Below are positions 17,067 to 26,762 of a stretch of DNA of 34,886 nucleotides, piece by piece. Below the pieces are notes generated by a model. It was not told the origin of the DNA, searched no databases, and worked only from the letters and a program-made list of their open reading frames with translations. Source of the DNA: an uncultured Caulobacterales bacterium (GTDB taxonomy: Bacteria; Pseudomonadota; Alphaproteobacteria; Caulobacterales; Caulobacteraceae); assembly GCA_903851655.1 (NCBI GenBank), contig CAINOV010000200.1, forward strand, positions 1 to 34,886. The letters are read 5' to 3'. The position numbers and the translations under genes are program-made. Every line of letters begins with the position of its first letter. The first letter of the stretch is position 1.

Positions 17067-17094
17067 CTGGTGTCGGTCAGGCGATCCGGACAGA

Positions 17095-17514
17095 TCAGCC
17101 GACGATGTCTTCGGCCTTGAAGAACTGGGCGATCTCGATCGCGGCGTTCTCGTCGGAGTCCGAGCCGTGCACCGAGTTCTCGCCGACATTCAGGGCGAAC
17201 AGCTTGCGGATCGTGCCCTCGGCCGCGTTTTCCGGGTTGGTGGCGCCCATCACTTCCCGATAGCGCGGCACGGCGTTCTCGCCTTCCAGCACCTGGACGA
17301 CGACGGGGGCGGAGGTCATGGTGTCCACCAGTTCGCCGAAGAACGGACGGTCCTTGTGCACGCCGTAGAAGGTCTCGGCCTGGGCGCGGGTCATGCGGAT
17401 GCGGCGCTGGGCCACGATGCGCAGGCCGGCCGCTTCGATGACGGCGTTGATCTTGCCGGTGATGTTGCGGGCGGTGGCGTCCGGCTTGAGGATCGAGAAA
17501 GTCCGTTGGGTCAT
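17095..17514 (-). CDS. ndk: Nucleoside diphosphate kinase
   Basis: The 139-residue protein begins with [14 protein letters not shown] and contains NSVHGSDS with the phosphorylated His116. It also has [15 protein letters not shown], all standard for the family. It equilibrates nucleoside di- and triphosphates using a phospho-histidine intermediate. The gene is single, with its own promoter (17559-17587) and an intrinsic terminator. It stands between purMN (convergent) and the ABC-F gene (divergent). Confidence 0.97.
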   Translation of the reverse strand: MTQRTFSILKPDATARNITGKINAVIEAAGLRIVAQRRIRMTRAQAETFYGVHKDRPFFGELVDTMTSAPVVVQVLEGENAVPRYREVMGATNPENAAEGTIRKLFALNVGENSVHGSDSDENAAIEIAQFFKAEDIVG

Positions 17515-17558
17515 GGGTGGCCTTCGTTGAATGACTTGCGTTTGGAGGAGGTCGCGGG

Positions 17559-17587
17559 CTTATAGCGGCGGCTTCGCCAAAGGCCAA
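17559..17587 (-). promoter_or_regulatory. Probable ndk promoter
   Basis: On the minus strand TTGGCC (17587-17582) is followed after 17 bases by TATAAG (17564-17559). The -10 region also reads GCTATAAG, 7 of 8 to the Caulobacter element GCTANAWC. Transcription would start about 37 bases before the ndk ATG. Confidence 0.5.
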
Positions 17588-17621
17588 GCGCCCTCCCCGT
17601 TTCTCCTGTATTCCCGGGCCC

Positions 17622-19517
17622 ATGCTGCAGATCAAAGACCTGACCTTCGACGCCTGGGGCCGCCGGTTCTTCAACCAGGCCAACGCCAGCCCGCCCCCCG
17701 GCGCCAAGATCGGCCTGGTCGGCCGCAACGGCGCGGGCAAGTCGACCCTGTTCAAGCTGATCAAGGGGGAGCTGACCCCCGGCGGCGGCGACATCAACCT
17801 GCCCCGCAACGCCCGCATGGCGTCGGTGGACCAGGAGCATCCGGCGACGGACGTCTCCCTGCTGGACACCATCCTCGCCGCCGACATCGAGCGGGCGACC
17901 CTGACGGCGGAACTGGACACCGCGCCGCCCGAACGGCTGGGGGAGATCTACAACCGCCTGATCGAGATCGACGCCGACCGGGCGCCCTCCCGCGCCGCGG
18001 AGATCCTGGCCGGCCTCGGCTTCTCCACCGCCGACCTCGCCCGGGCGATGGCGGAGTTCTCCGGCGGCTGGCGGATGCGGGTGGCGCTGGCGGCGGCCCT
18101 GTTCGCCGAGCCGGACCTCTTGCTGCTGGACGAGCCCACCAACTATCTGGACCTGGAAGGCGCCCTGTGGCTCGAGGCCCGGCTCAAGAAGTACCCGCAC
18201 ACCGCGATCATCATCAGCCACGACCGGGAGCTCTTGAACAACTCCGTCGACTTCATCCTGCATCTGAGCGAGCAGAGGCTTGAGCTCTATACCGGCGGCT
18301 ATGACGCCTTCGAGAAGGCCCGGGCGGAGAAATCCCGCCTGCTGCAATCCGCCAAGGCCAAGCAGGAGGCGGAGCGCGCCCACCTGCAGTCCTTCGTCGA
18401 CCGGTTCCGCGCCAAGGCCTCCAAGGCCACCCAGGCCCAGTCCCGGCTGAAGCGCCTGGCCAAGCTCGAGCCCGTGTCCCTGACGGTGGAGGAGCGGATC
18501 GCGCCCTTCGTGCTGCCCTCCCCGCCCCGCCCCCTGGCCCCGCCCCTGGTGCGGCTGGAGGATGCGACGGTGGGCTATGACGGCAAGGCGATCCTGCGCA
18601 AGCTGAACCTGCGCCTGGACATCGACGACCGGATCGGCCTGCTGGGGGTCAACGGCGCGGGCAAGTCGACCTTCGCCAAGATGATCGCCGGCGCCCTGCC
18701 GATCATGCACGGGCATGTGCACCGGGACCGGCGGATGCAGGTGGGCTGGTTCCACCAGCACCAGATCGAGGCCATGGACCCCACCGACACCCCGCTGGAG
18801 ATCATCCGCCGGGCCCTGCCGGACAGCGCCGATTCCCAGCGCCGCTCCCGCCTCGCCCAGTTCGGCCTGGGCTTCGACAAGCAGGAGACCACCGTCGCCA
18901 ATCTGTCCGGCGGCGAACGGGCGCGGCTGCTGCTGAACCTGGTGGCCATGGCCGCGCCGCACCTGCTGATCCTGGACGAGCCCACCAACCACCTGGACAT
19001 CGACAGCCGCCGGGCCCTGCTGGACGCCCTGAACGACTATTCCGGCGCCGTGATCCTGATCACCCACGACCGCTCGCTGATGGAGCTGGTGGCGGACCGG
19101 CTGTGGCTGGCGGCGGACGGCTCGGTGAAGCCCTTTGACGGGGACATGGACGACTATGCGAAGTTCGTGCTGGACCGGGCCCGGGTCGCCGCCCGGGCCC
19201 CCACCCAGATCAAGGACGAGGTGAAGTCTGCGCCGGCCGCCGCCGCCGCGCCGTCGCCGAAATCCGCCGCGGCGAAGCTCAGCCCCCTGAAGCGCAAGCT
19301 CGAGGCGGCGGAGCAGACCCTGGCCCGCTGCACGGCGGAGGTCGCCGATCTGGACAAGCGACTGGCGGAGCCCGGCCTCTACACAAAGGACCCCATGGGG
19401 GCCAAGACCCTGGCCGACCGCCGGGCCCGGGCGCAGGACCGGCTGGACAAGGCGGAGGCCGAATGGATGACAGCCGCCGAAGCCTATGAGGAGGTCCGGG
19501 CCGTGGCGGAGGGTTAG
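17622..19517 (+). CDS. ABC-F family ATPase (YheS/Uup-like ribosome-associated factor)
   Basis: The 631-residue protein has two ABC domains and no membrane segment. In domain 1, Walker A is GRNGAGKST (34-42), the signature FSGGWRMRVALA, and Walker B LLLLDEPTN. A charged linker (KAKQEAERAHLQSF and following) precedes domain 2, with Walker A GVNGAGKST, signature LSGGERARLLL and LLILDEPTN. The C-terminus has an Ala/Pro/Lys-rich spacer and a predicted coiled coil (KRKLEAAEQTLARC and after). ABC-F proteins act on the ribosome's E site and relieve stalled translation; the FSGGW signature is closest to YheS-type members. The exact subfamily and any antibiotic role cannot be told from sequence alone. 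It is divergent from ndk across 107 bases. Confidence 0.93.
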   Translation: MLQIKDLTFDAWGRRFFNQANASPPPGAKIGLVGRNGAGKSTLFKLIKGELTPGGGDINLPRNARMASVDQEHPATDVSLLDTILAADIERATLTAELDTAPPERLGEIYNRLIEIDADRAPSRAAEILAGLGFSTADLARAMAEFSGGWRMRVALAAALFAEPDLLLLDEPTNYLDLEGALWLEARLKKYPHTAIIISHDRELLNNSVDFILHLSEQRLELYTGGYDAFEKARAEKSRLLQSAKAKQEAERAHLQSFVDRFRAKASKATQAQSRLKRLAKLEPVSLTVEERIAPFVLPSPPRPLAPPLVRLEDATVGYDGKAILRKLNLRLDIDDRIGLLGVNGAGKSTFAKMIAGALPIMHGHVHRDRRMQVGWFHQHQIEAMDPTDTPLEIIRRALPDSADSQRRSRLAQFGLGFDKQETTVANLSGGERARLLLNLVAMAAPHLLILDEPTNHLDIDSRRALLDALNDYSGAVILITHDRSLMELVADRLWLAADGSVKPFDGDMDDYAKFVLDRARVAARAPTQIKDEVKSAPAAAAAPSPKSAAAKLSPLKRKLEAAEQTLARCTAEVADLDKRLAEPGLYTKDPMGAKTLADRRARAQDRLDKAEAEWMTAAEAYEEVRAVAEG

Positions 19518-19553
19518 GGGCGGAGGGCTAGGGGCGGAGGGTTAGGGACCGAG
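19512..19553. repeat. Three tandem copies of a 14-bp unit at the end of the ABC-F gene
   Basis: The units GGTTAGGGGCGGAG, GGCTAGGGGCGGAG and GGTTAGGGACCGAG follow each other without spacers. The first overlaps the ABC-F stop codon TAG (19515-19517). It looks like a local slippage duplication of the gene end in the short gap before the convergent holC. Confidence 0.8.
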
Positions 19554-19566
19554 GCTCAGGCGGGGC

Positions 19567-20025
19567 TCAGCCCTGCTTCTCCCAGCCCTTCGCCCCCTGC
19601 TTCCAGTAGGTGACCGGCAGGCCCAGCCCGCGGGCCAGCTTCCAGCGCCCCCGCGCCGCGGCGACCGCCGCCTCGTCCCGGCCGTCGAACAGGTCGATGC
19701 ACCGACGATACCCCTGGAAGCGCTGCTCCTCCGCCCCGTCCACCAGGAACAGGGCGTCGGCGCGATTCAGATTGTCGTCGGCAGTGGTCAAGAGGATCGG
19801 CTGGCGCGCGGCCTCCGGCTCGTCCGCCAGGCCGTGGGCGAGGAAGCTGTCGTCCTTGTAGGTCCACAGCCAGCCGTCCAGTCGCGCCAGACGCTCCGCC
19901 GTGGTCGACCGGACCACGGCGCGCCAGCCCTTGGCGAGGGTCTTTTCCAGCAGGTCCGGCAAGGCCTGGTCGAGGGACGTCCGCTCGAGATGGTAGAACC
20001 AGACCTCGCAGGCGCCCTCGCTCAT
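19567..20025 (-). CDS. holC: DNA polymerase III chi subunit
   Basis: The 152-residue protein has the HolC pattern: EVWFYHLERTSLDQALPDLLEKTLAKGWRAVV in two blocks near the N-terminus, LDGWLWTYKDDSFLAHG, and PILLTTADDNLNRADALFLVDG. Chi links the clamp loader to single-stranded DNA-binding protein during replication. The start is 4 bases after the pepA stop, so it is co-transcribed with pepA; pepA-holC is a widely conserved pair. Its length is in the normal range. Confidence 0.93.
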   Translation of the reverse strand: MSEGACEVWFYHLERTSLDQALPDLLEKTLAKGWRAVVRSTTAERLARLDGWLWTYKDDSFLAHGLADEPEAARQPILLTTADDNLNRADALFLVDGAEEQRFQGYRRCIDLFDGRDEAAVAAARGRWKLARGLGLPVTYWKQGAKGWEKQG

Positions 20026-20029
20026 GGCC

Positions 20030-21514
20030 TCAACCCTCGTAGTGGTCGGCGACCAGCTGGTTCAGCAGCCGCACGCCAAAGCCCGTGGCGCCGTCCGGAA
20101 TGGTCGGGATCGCCGACGGCTTCTTCCAGGCGGTGGAGGCGATGTCCAGGTGCGCCCAGGGCAGCTTGTTGACGAAGCGCTGCAGGAACAGGGCCGCGGT
20201 GATCGATCCCGCTGGCCGACCGCCGACGTTCTTCATGTCCGCCGCCATGCTGTCGATCTGCTTTTCATAGGCCGCAGGGATCGGCAGACGCCACAGCAGA
20301 TCGCCCGAGGCCTGGGAGGCCGCCAGCAGCCTGTCCGCCAGCTCGTCGTCATTGCTGAACAGGCCCGCATAGTCGTTGCCAAGGGCGATGATGATGGCGC
20401 CGGTCAGGGTCGCCAGATCGATCATGAACTTCGGCTTGAAGCGGTCCTGGCAGTACCAGAGGGCGTCGGCCAGGACCAGGCGGCCTTCCGCGTCGGTGTT
20501 GATCACCTCGATGGTCTGGCCGGACATGGAGGTGACGATGTCGCCCGGGCGCTGGGCGTTGCCGTCGGGCATGTTTTCCACAAGGCCCAGGATGCCGACG
20601 GCGTTGACCTTGGCCTTGCGGCCGGCCAGGGCGTGCATGAGGCCCGAGACGGCGGCCGCGCCGCCCATGTCCCACTTCATGTCCTCCATGCCGTCCGCAG
20701 GCTTCAGCGAGATGCCGCCGGTGTCGAAGGTCACGCCCTTGCCGACAAAGGCGACAGGCTGGGCGTTCGGGTCGCTGGCGGCCCTCCACTGGATGACCAC
20801 CAGCTGGCTCTCCCGGCGGCTGCCCTGGCCGACCCCCAGCAGGGAGCCCATGCCGAGCTTCGTCATCTCCGCCTCGCCCAGGATCTCGACGGTCAGGCCC
20901 AGGGTCTCCAGCGCCTTCACCCGCGCCGCGAACTCGGCGGGGTAAAGGATGTTGGCGGGCTCGGACACCAGGTCCCGGGCGAAGAGGGTGGCGTCCGCCA
21001 CGGCCTTGAGGGGCGCAAACGCCGCCTCGGCGCCGGCGGGCTGGTCGAGCTCGACGACGACCCGGCTGGCGGAGGGACGGGCCTCCGGCTTTTCCGTGGT
21101 GCGGTAGCGATCAAAGCGGTACGAGGCCAGGGCCGCGCCATAGGCGGCCTGGGCCGCCACGGCGGCGGACACCGGCCCGAGCTGGACCACCACGGTCTCC
21201 ACGCCGGTGGCGGCCAGCGCCTTCCAGGCGACCGCAGCGGCGGTTTCCGCGGCGGCGGCGGTGATCTCGCCCTCCAGCCCCGTGCCGATCAGCGCGATCC
21301 GGGCCGGCCCGTCCGCGGCGCCGGTGATCAGGTCCAGCGTCTGGCCCTTGGCCCCGGTGAAGCGCCCGCCGGCGACGGCGCGTGTCAGAAGTCCCGCCAG
21401 AGCCGCATCCGCCGCCTGGGCCGCCGGGGTCAGCACGGCCTTGTCCAGCGCCAGGACGGCGACGCCGGCGCCCGACCGCGGGGTGGCGCCGGTGGCGGCG
21501 AATTCGATCTTCAT
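20030..21514 (-). CDS. pepA: Leucyl aminopeptidase (cytosol aminopeptidase, M17)
   Basis: The 494-residue protein has an N-terminal macro-like domain and a C-terminal M17 catalytic domain. The metal and catalytic region shows [17 protein letters not shown] (257-272) and the signature NTDAEGRL (339-346). It removes N-terminal residues from peptides with two metal ions in a hexamer; in E. coli PepA also binds DNA, which cannot be inferred here. The N-terminal third is Ala-rich and diverged, while the catalytic part is well conserved. A possible -10 element, CCTATATC, lies on this strand at 21586-21579, about 65 bases upstream of the ATG. Confidence 0.96.
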   Translation of the reverse strand: MKIEFAATGATPRSGAGVAVLALDKAVLTPAAQAADAALAGLLTRAVAGGRFTGAKGQTLDLITGAADGPARIALIGTGLEGEITAAAAETAAAVAWKALAATGVETVVVQLGPVSAAVAAQAAYGAALASYRFDRYRTTEKPEARPSASRVVVELDQPAGAEAAFAPLKAVADATLFARDLVSEPANILYPAEFAARVKALETLGLTVEILGEAEMTKLGMGSLLGVGQGSRRESQLVVIQWRAASDPNAQPVAFVGKGVTFDTGGISLKPADGMEDMKWDMGGAAAVSGLMHALAGRKAKVNAVGILGLVENMPDGNAQRPGDIVTSMSGQTIEVINTDAEGRLVLADALWYCQDRFKPKFMIDLATLTGAIIIALGNDYAGLFSNDDELADRLLAASQASGDLLWRLPIPAAYEKQIDSMAADMKNVGGRPAGSITAALFLQRFVNKLPWAHLDIASTAWKKPSAIPTIPDGATGFGVRLLNQLVADHYEG

Positions 21515-21823
21515 GAGCAGGGACTCCGTCGATGAGTTGCAAGACAGGACTGGTTACGCCGGATGGCGCGCTTCGTCGATATAGGTGAGCGCAACGCCCG
21601 GGACGACCCGAACCTGCAAATCCGGTGATGCGGCGGGCGCCGCCGGGTCCGGACCGCCGGACCAACGGCGATGCGCGTCGGAATTGACCGGTTTCCCGTG
21701 TTGGCGCCGCGGACGGGCGCCTGTAGAAGCAGACACGGTTGCACCGTCCTCAGGGTTAACTGAGCCGGCGCCGCTCCGCCCGCCCGCTGTCACCGGCCTC
21801 CCTCCGATGAGCCCATCCGCCCC
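21515..21823. other. Divergent intergenic region between pepA and lptF
   Basis: These 309 bases carry the promoters of two divergent units. On the minus strand, CCTATATC (21586-21579) resembles the Caulobacter -10 element GCTANAWC, without a clear -35. On the plus strand, TTGACC at 21684-21689 is a good -35 but has no convincing -10 at the right distance. TCAGGGTTAACTGA near 21750 is an imperfect inverted repeat. I see no small gene or RNA that I can support. Confidence 0.5.
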
Positions 21824-22957
21824 ATGCGTCTGATCGACAGATACCTGTTCCGGCAGCTGCTGGGGCCCGCTCTGGCCGCGACCGCAGCGCTGGTGGCGGT
21901 GCTGACGCTGAGCCAGACCCTGGTGTTCCTCGACATTCTGGTGGGCCAGAAGCAGGGACTGCTGGTGTTCGCCAAGGTCGTGGCGCTGACCCTGCCGCAA
22001 ATGCTGGCCATGGTGTTGCCGGTGGCGGTGTTCGTGGCGACCCTGATCACCCTGAACCGGCTGCATACGGAGCAGGAGATCGTGGTCTGCTACGCCGGGG
22101 GCATGAGCCGCTGGCAGGTCACCGCGCCGGCGTTCCGGCTGGCGGTGATGGCGGCCCTTCTGACCCTTGCGGTGAACCTCTGGGTGCAGCCGCTGGCCAT
22201 GCGGGCGCTGCGCGAGGAGCTGTTCCGGGTGAAGACCGACCTGGCCGCCAGCCTGATCCGGGAGGGCGAGTTCAACTCGCCGGCGGCGGGCCTGACCGTC
22301 TACGCCCAGACCGTTGATTCCGAAGGCCTTCTCAAGAACGTCTTCATCCATGAGAACAAGCCGAACGGAGAATCGTCGACCTTCACCGCCGACCGGGGCC
22401 TGGTGACCTCGCGCAATGACCAGCCGGTGATGATCCTGCGGAATGGCTCCAATCAGCAGTTCAACGCCAAGGGCGTGCTGAACTTCATCCTGTTCGAAGA
22501 GTATGTCTTCGACCTGTCCAGCTATCTGACCACGACAGAAAAGGTGGTCTACAAGACATCGGACCGGTTCCTGCATGAACTGGTCTATCCGGACACCACC
22601 AATTTCTGGGACCGGAAGGATCGCAAGATGCTTCTGGCGGAGGGGCATTACCGGATCTCGTCGCCGATCTACACGATCACCTTCATGGCGCTGGCGCTGT
22701 ACGGGGTCCTCGGCGGCTCGTTCAGCCGGGTCGGCTACACCCGCCGCATCGCCCTGGTGGCGGCCACCGCCGGCGTCGTCCGCATCCTCGGCTTCGCCGT
22801 GCAGGCCGCCAGCACCCATGCGCCGGCGCTGAACATCCTGCAGTACGCCCTGCCCATCGCGCCCATCCTGTTCGTATGGGTCCGGCTGTACGGACGGCCG
22901 CGCGCCGCTCAGGCCCTGACGTCGCTGACGCCGCTGGCTCCGGGCGTGCGGCCATGA
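21824..22957 (+). CDS. lptF: LPS export ABC transporter permease LptF
   Basis: The 377-residue inner-membrane protein starts RLIDRYLFRQLLGP and has two membrane blocks of about three helices each (residues about 15-130 and 280-365). They flank a periplasmic beta-jellyroll domain (about 140-270, with TFTADRG and NQQFNAKG). EQEIVVCYAGGMS is the coupling-helix region that contacts the LptB ATPase. LptF and LptG form the permease that extracts LPS from the inner membrane and hands it to LptC/LptA. This is the first gene of the lpt-surA-pdxA-rsmA run; lptG overlaps it by 4 bp. lptB, lptC and lptA are not in the window. Confidence 0.94.
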   Translation: MRLIDRYLFRQLLGPALAATAALVAVLTLSQTLVFLDILVGQKQGLLVFAKVVALTLPQMLAMVLPVAVFVATLITLNRLHTEQEIVVCYAGGMSRWQVTAPAFRLAVMAALLTLAVNLWVQPLAMRALREELFRVKTDLAASLIREGEFNSPAAGLTVYAQTVDSEGLLKNVFIHENKPNGESSTFTADRGLVTSRNDQPVMILRNGSNQQFNAKGVLNFILFEEYVFDLSSYLTTTEKVVYKTSDRFLHELVYPDTTNFWDRKDRKMLLAEGHYRISSPIYTITFMALALYGVLGGSFSRVGYTRRIALVAATAGVVRILGFAVQAASTHAPALNILQYALPIAPILFVWVRLYGRPRAAQALTSLTPLAPGVRP

Positions 22958-24096
22958 GCGGGGCGCGCGCCCGTCCCGGCCTCTGGCGGCTGCGACCGCG
23001 GCTGGCCATGCTGGAGCGGTATGTTCTGGCTCACACCCTCGGCGGCATATCCGCGGCCATCGGCGTGATCACGGCCCTGATCATGCTGGTGAACTTCGTG
23101 GAGATTTCCCGCGCCGTGGGCGGCCGGGCGAAGGACGTGACCACCGCCGACATCTTCGTGATGACCCTGCTCCAGAGCCCGTCCATCGTCCTGGTGCTGG
23201 TGCCCTTCGGCATCCTCTTCGGCGTGATGGCGGCCTATGGCAACCTGAACCGCCGGTCCGAGCTGATCGCCATGCGGGCCGCCGGCGTCTCGGCCTGGCG
23301 CTTCACCTTTCCGGCGGCGCTGGCGGCCATGACCCTGGGAATCGCCACGGTGCTGGCCCTGAACCCGATCGCCTCGGCCATGAATGCGGAGTTCCAGCGG
23401 CGGGAAACCGCCCTGATGGACAATTATCTGGGCGACCTGAACCGCCCGATCTGGCTGCGCCAGGGCGACGGCCGCACCCAGGTGATCATCCGCGCCCGGG
23501 CGCGCGCGCCCGGCGTCGGCATCCGGTTGCTGGACGTGTCCCTGTTCCGCTACGCCGTGCGGCCCGACGGACATCTGGATTTCCGCCAGCGGGTGGAGGC
23601 GAAGGAAGCGGTGCTGAAGTCCGGCCAGTGGCTGCTGAGCGGCGCCCGCTCGGCCGAACCCGGGGCGCAGTCCGAGCAGTACGGCTCCTATTCCCTGCCC
23701 TCGACCCTCGATGAGCGAACGGCGCTGGAGCGGTTCGCCGCGCCGGCGGCTGTGCCGTTCTGGTCCCTGCCCGGCGTCATTGCGCGCACGGAAAAGGCCG
23801 GATTCTCGGCGACGGCCTACCGGCTGCAGTTCGACCAGCTGCTGGCCACGCCGTTCATGTTCGCGGGCATGTCGGTGCTGGCGGCGGCCTTCTCCCTGCG
23901 GCTCGTCCGGCTGGGCGGGCTGGCGCGGCTGGCCGCCTCGGGCGCGGCCCTGGGATTTGCGATCTTCTTCCTGAACCAGCTGTGCAACTCGCTGGGCCGG
24001 GCCGACGTCATTCCGACCTTCTTCGCGGCTCTGACCCCGCCGCTGCTGGCGCTCTTGTCCGGTTTCACCCTGCTTTGCTACACCGAAGATGGTTGA
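22954..24096 (+). CDS. lptG: LPS export ABC transporter permease LptG
   Basis: The 380-residue protein has the same architecture as LptF: N-terminal helices (LERYVLAHTLGGISAAIGVI, then LVLVPFGILFGVMAAYG), the coupling region NRRSELIAMRAAGVSAWRF, a periplasmic jellyroll (about 150-270), and three C-terminal helices. It ends with a hydrophobic segment (LLALLSGFTLLCY). The ATG at 22954 overlaps the lptF stop as ATGA, giving translational coupling of the two permease halves. A 20-residue Arg-rich extension precedes the first helix; an internal ATG before LERYVL is an alternative start. Confidence 0.93.
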   Translation: MSGARARPGLWRLRPRLAMLERYVLAHTLGGISAAIGVITALIMLVNFVEISRAVGGRAKDVTTADIFVMTLLQSPSIVLVLVPFGILFGVMAAYGNLNRRSELIAMRAAGVSAWRFTFPAALAAMTLGIATVLALNPIASAMNAEFQRRETALMDNYLGDLNRPIWLRQGDGRTQVIIRARARAPGVGIRLLDVSLFRYAVRPDGHLDFRQRVEAKEAVLKSGQWLLSGARSAEPGAQSEQYGSYSLPSTLDERTALERFAAPAAVPFWSLPGVIARTEKAGFSATAYRLQFDQLLATPFMFAGMSVLAAAFSLRLVRLGGLARLAASGAALGFAIFFLNQLCNSLGRADVIPTFFAALTPPLLALLSGFTLLCYTEDG

Positions 24097-24156
24097 CGCG
24101 GCGCCCAGCGCTCATCACGGTCGGCCCGCGTGGTCGTGTCAGGCCGGGCTCATCGT

Positions 24157-24167
24157 GAGGGGAAGGA
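24157..24167 (+). promoter_or_regulatory. Ribosome binding site that supports the GTG start of lptD
   Basis: GAGGGGAAGGA ends 8 bases before GTG 24176. The product then starts directly at a typical signal peptide, whereas ATG 24089 would put 29 extra residues in front of it. Confidence 0.7.
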
Positions 24168-24175
24168 CTTCGAAC

Positions 24176-26731
24176 GTGTCGGCAGGGGCCAAGCGATCAC
24201 TGTTCGTGCTGGCCAGCGCGCTCGCCCTCAGCCTGGCCTGCGCGGCTCCGGCGCTGGCGAGCAAGCCGGACAAGACCTCTCACCGCGCGCCCAAGCCCGC
24301 CCCGCCGCCGCCCGAGGACGACGGTCTGGGGCCGCGGGACGTCTATCTCGAAGCCGACCAGCTGATCGACGACCAGGACAACAAGGTGGTCACCGCCATC
24401 GGTCACGCCGAAGCCCGCTATCAGGGACGGATCATCCGGGCGCGCAAGATCGTCTATGACGCCAACACCGGCGCCAGCCACGCCAGCGGCGACGTGGTGA
24501 TCATCAACCCGGACAAGACCGAGCAGTTCGCCCAGGAAATGGACCTGGACGAGGACATGAACACGGGCCTGGCGCTGGCCTTCTCGGCCCATCTCGAGAA
24601 CAACGTCACGGTCGCGGCGGGGGCCGCCATCCGGCGCAACGAGAACGTCCTCGAACTGAACCACGGGGTGCTGACCCCCTGCCAGACCTGTCGCGCCGAC
24701 GGCAGCACCAAGCCCCCGACCTTCTCCATCCAGGCGACCCGGATCCTGCAGGATCACGAGCGTCAGGTGGTCTATTACCGCAACGCCATTGTCCGCGTGT
24801 TCGGCGTGCCGGTGTTCTACGCGCCGATCTTCTGGCACCCGGACCCGACGGCGGAGCGGCGCTCCGGCCTGCTGACGCCGCGGATCAGCGTCAACAACAA
24901 GCGCGGCCTGTCCTATGAACAGCCCTATCTCTGGGTGCTGTCGCCGTCTGCGGACCTGACCATCTCGCCGCAGATCAACACCACGGTGAATCCGTTCCTG
25001 AACCTGCATTTCCGGGAGCGCTTCTACTCCGGAAAGATCGACATCCGGGCGGGCTACACCTACGACCGGTTGTTCGACAACAACATCAAGTACGGGACCG
25101 AGAGCTCCCGGAGCTACATCCTCGGAACCGGCGAGTTCGATCTGGACAAGAACTGGAAGTGGGGTTTCGGCCTGGAGCGCGTCAGCGATCCGGCGCTGTT
25201 CAACCGCTACACGATCCGCGAGGTCTATTCCGACCGCGGCCCCTATGGCGCCGACACGGCCCGGTTGCTGTCGCAACTGTTCACCCAGCGGGAGGACGAT
25301 CACTCGTTCATCTCCGTGGCCGCCGCCAGTTTCCAGAGCCTGCGGGCCATCGGCTCCACCACGGTGACGGTCAACGGCAAGCCGTTGATCGTGAACGGGG
25401 CGCCCTATTACACCCCGGCCTTCGAGAATGGCGCGACCTTCCCGACGGTGGCCCCGCTGATCGAGGCGCGCTTCGACCGCTGGCTGCTGGGCGGACGTCT
25501 GGAACTCACCGGCAGCGCCGTGTCCCTGGACCGCTCCCAGCTGAGCCAGTCGGTGACGGGCGCAGCCAATCTCAACCCGGTGGTCGCCGTGATCGACCCC
25601 ACCGGCGTGCAGCAGAGCGGCCCCGTCGCCACCGGAACCGCCCTGTCCGCCACCGCCGCCCTGAAGGGCCTCAGCTACAGCAGCAGCACCCGGGCCAGCC
25701 TCAACGCCGACTGGCGCCGCAGCTTCATCCTGCCCATCGGCCTGCGGGTGGATCCCTTTGTCGAGGGGCGGGTGGACACCTACGCCATCGACAACGCCCG
25801 GCTGGTCAGCGTGGCCGCCGACGGCTCACAGACCGACATCGGACCGGCCAAGGCCAACAGCGAACGCAGCTTCGCCACCGCCGGCGCCGATTTCAGCTAT
25901 CCGCTGATCCGGCCGATCGAACACACCGGCTCGATCATCCTGGAGCCCCTGGCCCAGGTGGCGGTGTCGCCCCGGGCGAAGCTCGACCCCAACATCCCCA
26001 ACGAGGACTCCACCGCCTTCGAGTTCGACGAGAGCACGCTGTTCTCCATCAACCGGTTCCCCGGCTTCGACCTCTACGAGGGCGGCGGCCGGCTGAACCT
26101 GGCCGGACGGGCGACGATCAATCTGGACGGCGGACGTTCGGCGAGCGTCCTGCTGGGCCGCGCCTACCATACCGAGGTGCAGCCCCTGTTCTCGCCGACC
26201 TCGGGCCTGCGCAACACCGCGTCGGACTGGATCACCTATGTCTCGGTGCAGCCGCTCCCGAACCTGGTCGTGTTCAACCGGTCGCGGCTGGACCGGTCCA
26301 ACTGGTCGATCCAGCGCAACGAGACCGGAGTCAACGCCAGCTTCGGGCCCGTATCGGGGTCGTTCCGCTATGACTACAACACCTCGGGCCTGACCTACAT
26401 CACCACCGGCGTCGCGCCGAACCTCGTCTACCGCTCCGTCGTGGGCCGGGTCGAAGACATGTCGGTGAACGGAACCCTGGCCCTGACTCGCAACATCGGG
26501 TTGGAAGTCAACGCCAGCCGGGACATGCGCACCCGCGTCTACCCGCTGGCCCAGATCGGTGTTTTCTATCAAGACGATTGCATTCGTATCGATGCGCTTT
26601 ATCACCACAATGAAATCTACCGGGGTCTTGGCGCCAAGGTCGGGGCGTCGGACGGGATTGGCATCCGCCTAACTGTCGTCACATTCGGTGATACACCTGC
26701 ATTCGGGGCGCGCCGTAATGATGCTCGATAG
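24176..26731 (+). CDS. lptD: LPS-assembly protein LptD (outer-membrane translocon)
   Basis: From GTG the protein has 851 residues. A signal peptide (about 1-28, LALSLACAAPALA) comes first, then a Lys/Pro-rich linker. The OstA/LptA-like jellyroll follows (about 55-165: DVYLEADQLIDDQDNKVV, GHAEARYQG, ARKIVYDANTG), and the rest is a large beta-barrel domain with many alternating strands. LptD with lipoprotein LptE inserts LPS into the outer leaflet. Cys169 and Cys172 (TPCQTC) and Cys802 (QDDCIRID) are the only cysteines I see in the mature part, compared with four in E. coli LptD, so the disulfide pattern must differ. surA, which helps fold LptD, follows at once. Confidence 0.93.
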   Translation: MSAGAKRSLFVLASALALSLACAAPALASKPDKTSHRAPKPAPPPPEDDGLGPRDVYLEADQLIDDQDNKVVTAIGHAEARYQGRIIRARKIVYDANTGASHASGDVVIINPDKTEQFAQEMDLDEDMNTGLALAFSAHLENNVTVAAGAAIRRNENVLELNHGVLTPCQTCRADGSTKPPTFSIQATRILQDHERQVVYYRNAIVRVFGVPVFYAPIFWHPDPTAERRSGLLTPRISVNNKRGLSYEQPYLWVLSPSADLTISPQINTTVNPFLNLHFRERFYSGKIDIRAGYTYDRLFDNNIKYGTESSRSYILGTGEFDLDKNWKWGFGLERVSDPALFNRYTIREVYSDRGPYGADTARLLSQLFTQREDDHSFISVAAASFQSLRAIGSTTVTVNGKPLIVNGAPYYTPAFENGATFPTVAPLIEARFDRWLLGGRLELTGSAVSLDRSQLSQSVTGAANLNPVVAVIDPTGVQQSGPVATGTALSATAALKGLSYSSSTRASLNADWRRSFILPIGLRVDPFVEGRVDTYAIDNARLVSVAADGSQTDIGPAKANSERSFATAGADFSYPLIRPIEHTGSIILEPLAQVAVSPRAKLDPNIPNEDSTAFEFDESTLFSINRFPGFDLYEGGGRLNLAGRATINLDGGRSASVLLGRAYHTEVQPLFSPTSGLRNTASDWITYVSVQPLPNLVVFNRSRLDRSNWSIQRNETGVNASFGPVSGSFRYDYNTSGLTYITTGVAPNLVYRSVVGRVEDMSVNGTLALTRNIGLEVNASRDMRTRVYPLAQIGVFYQDDCIRIDALYHHNEIYRGLGAKVGASDGIGIRLTVVTFGDTPAFGARRNDAR

Positions 26732-26762
26732 ACGTTCTCCGGGTCGCCACAGGATTGGACAT

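Noticed and set aside
17511-19067. Long minus-strand open frame opposite the ABC-F gene
   Set aside because: Antisense of a conserved ATPase; low-complexity Gln/Gly/Val composition and no ribosome binding site.
19512-19553. CRISPR-like or telomere-like (TTAGGG) repeat
   Set aside because: The copies are directly adjacent without spacers and only three in number; TTAGGG occurs in two units by coincidence with the stop codon context.
20024-21535. Long plus-strand open frame opposite pepA
   Set aside because: Mirror of the pepA coding frame with biased composition; pepA is unambiguous.
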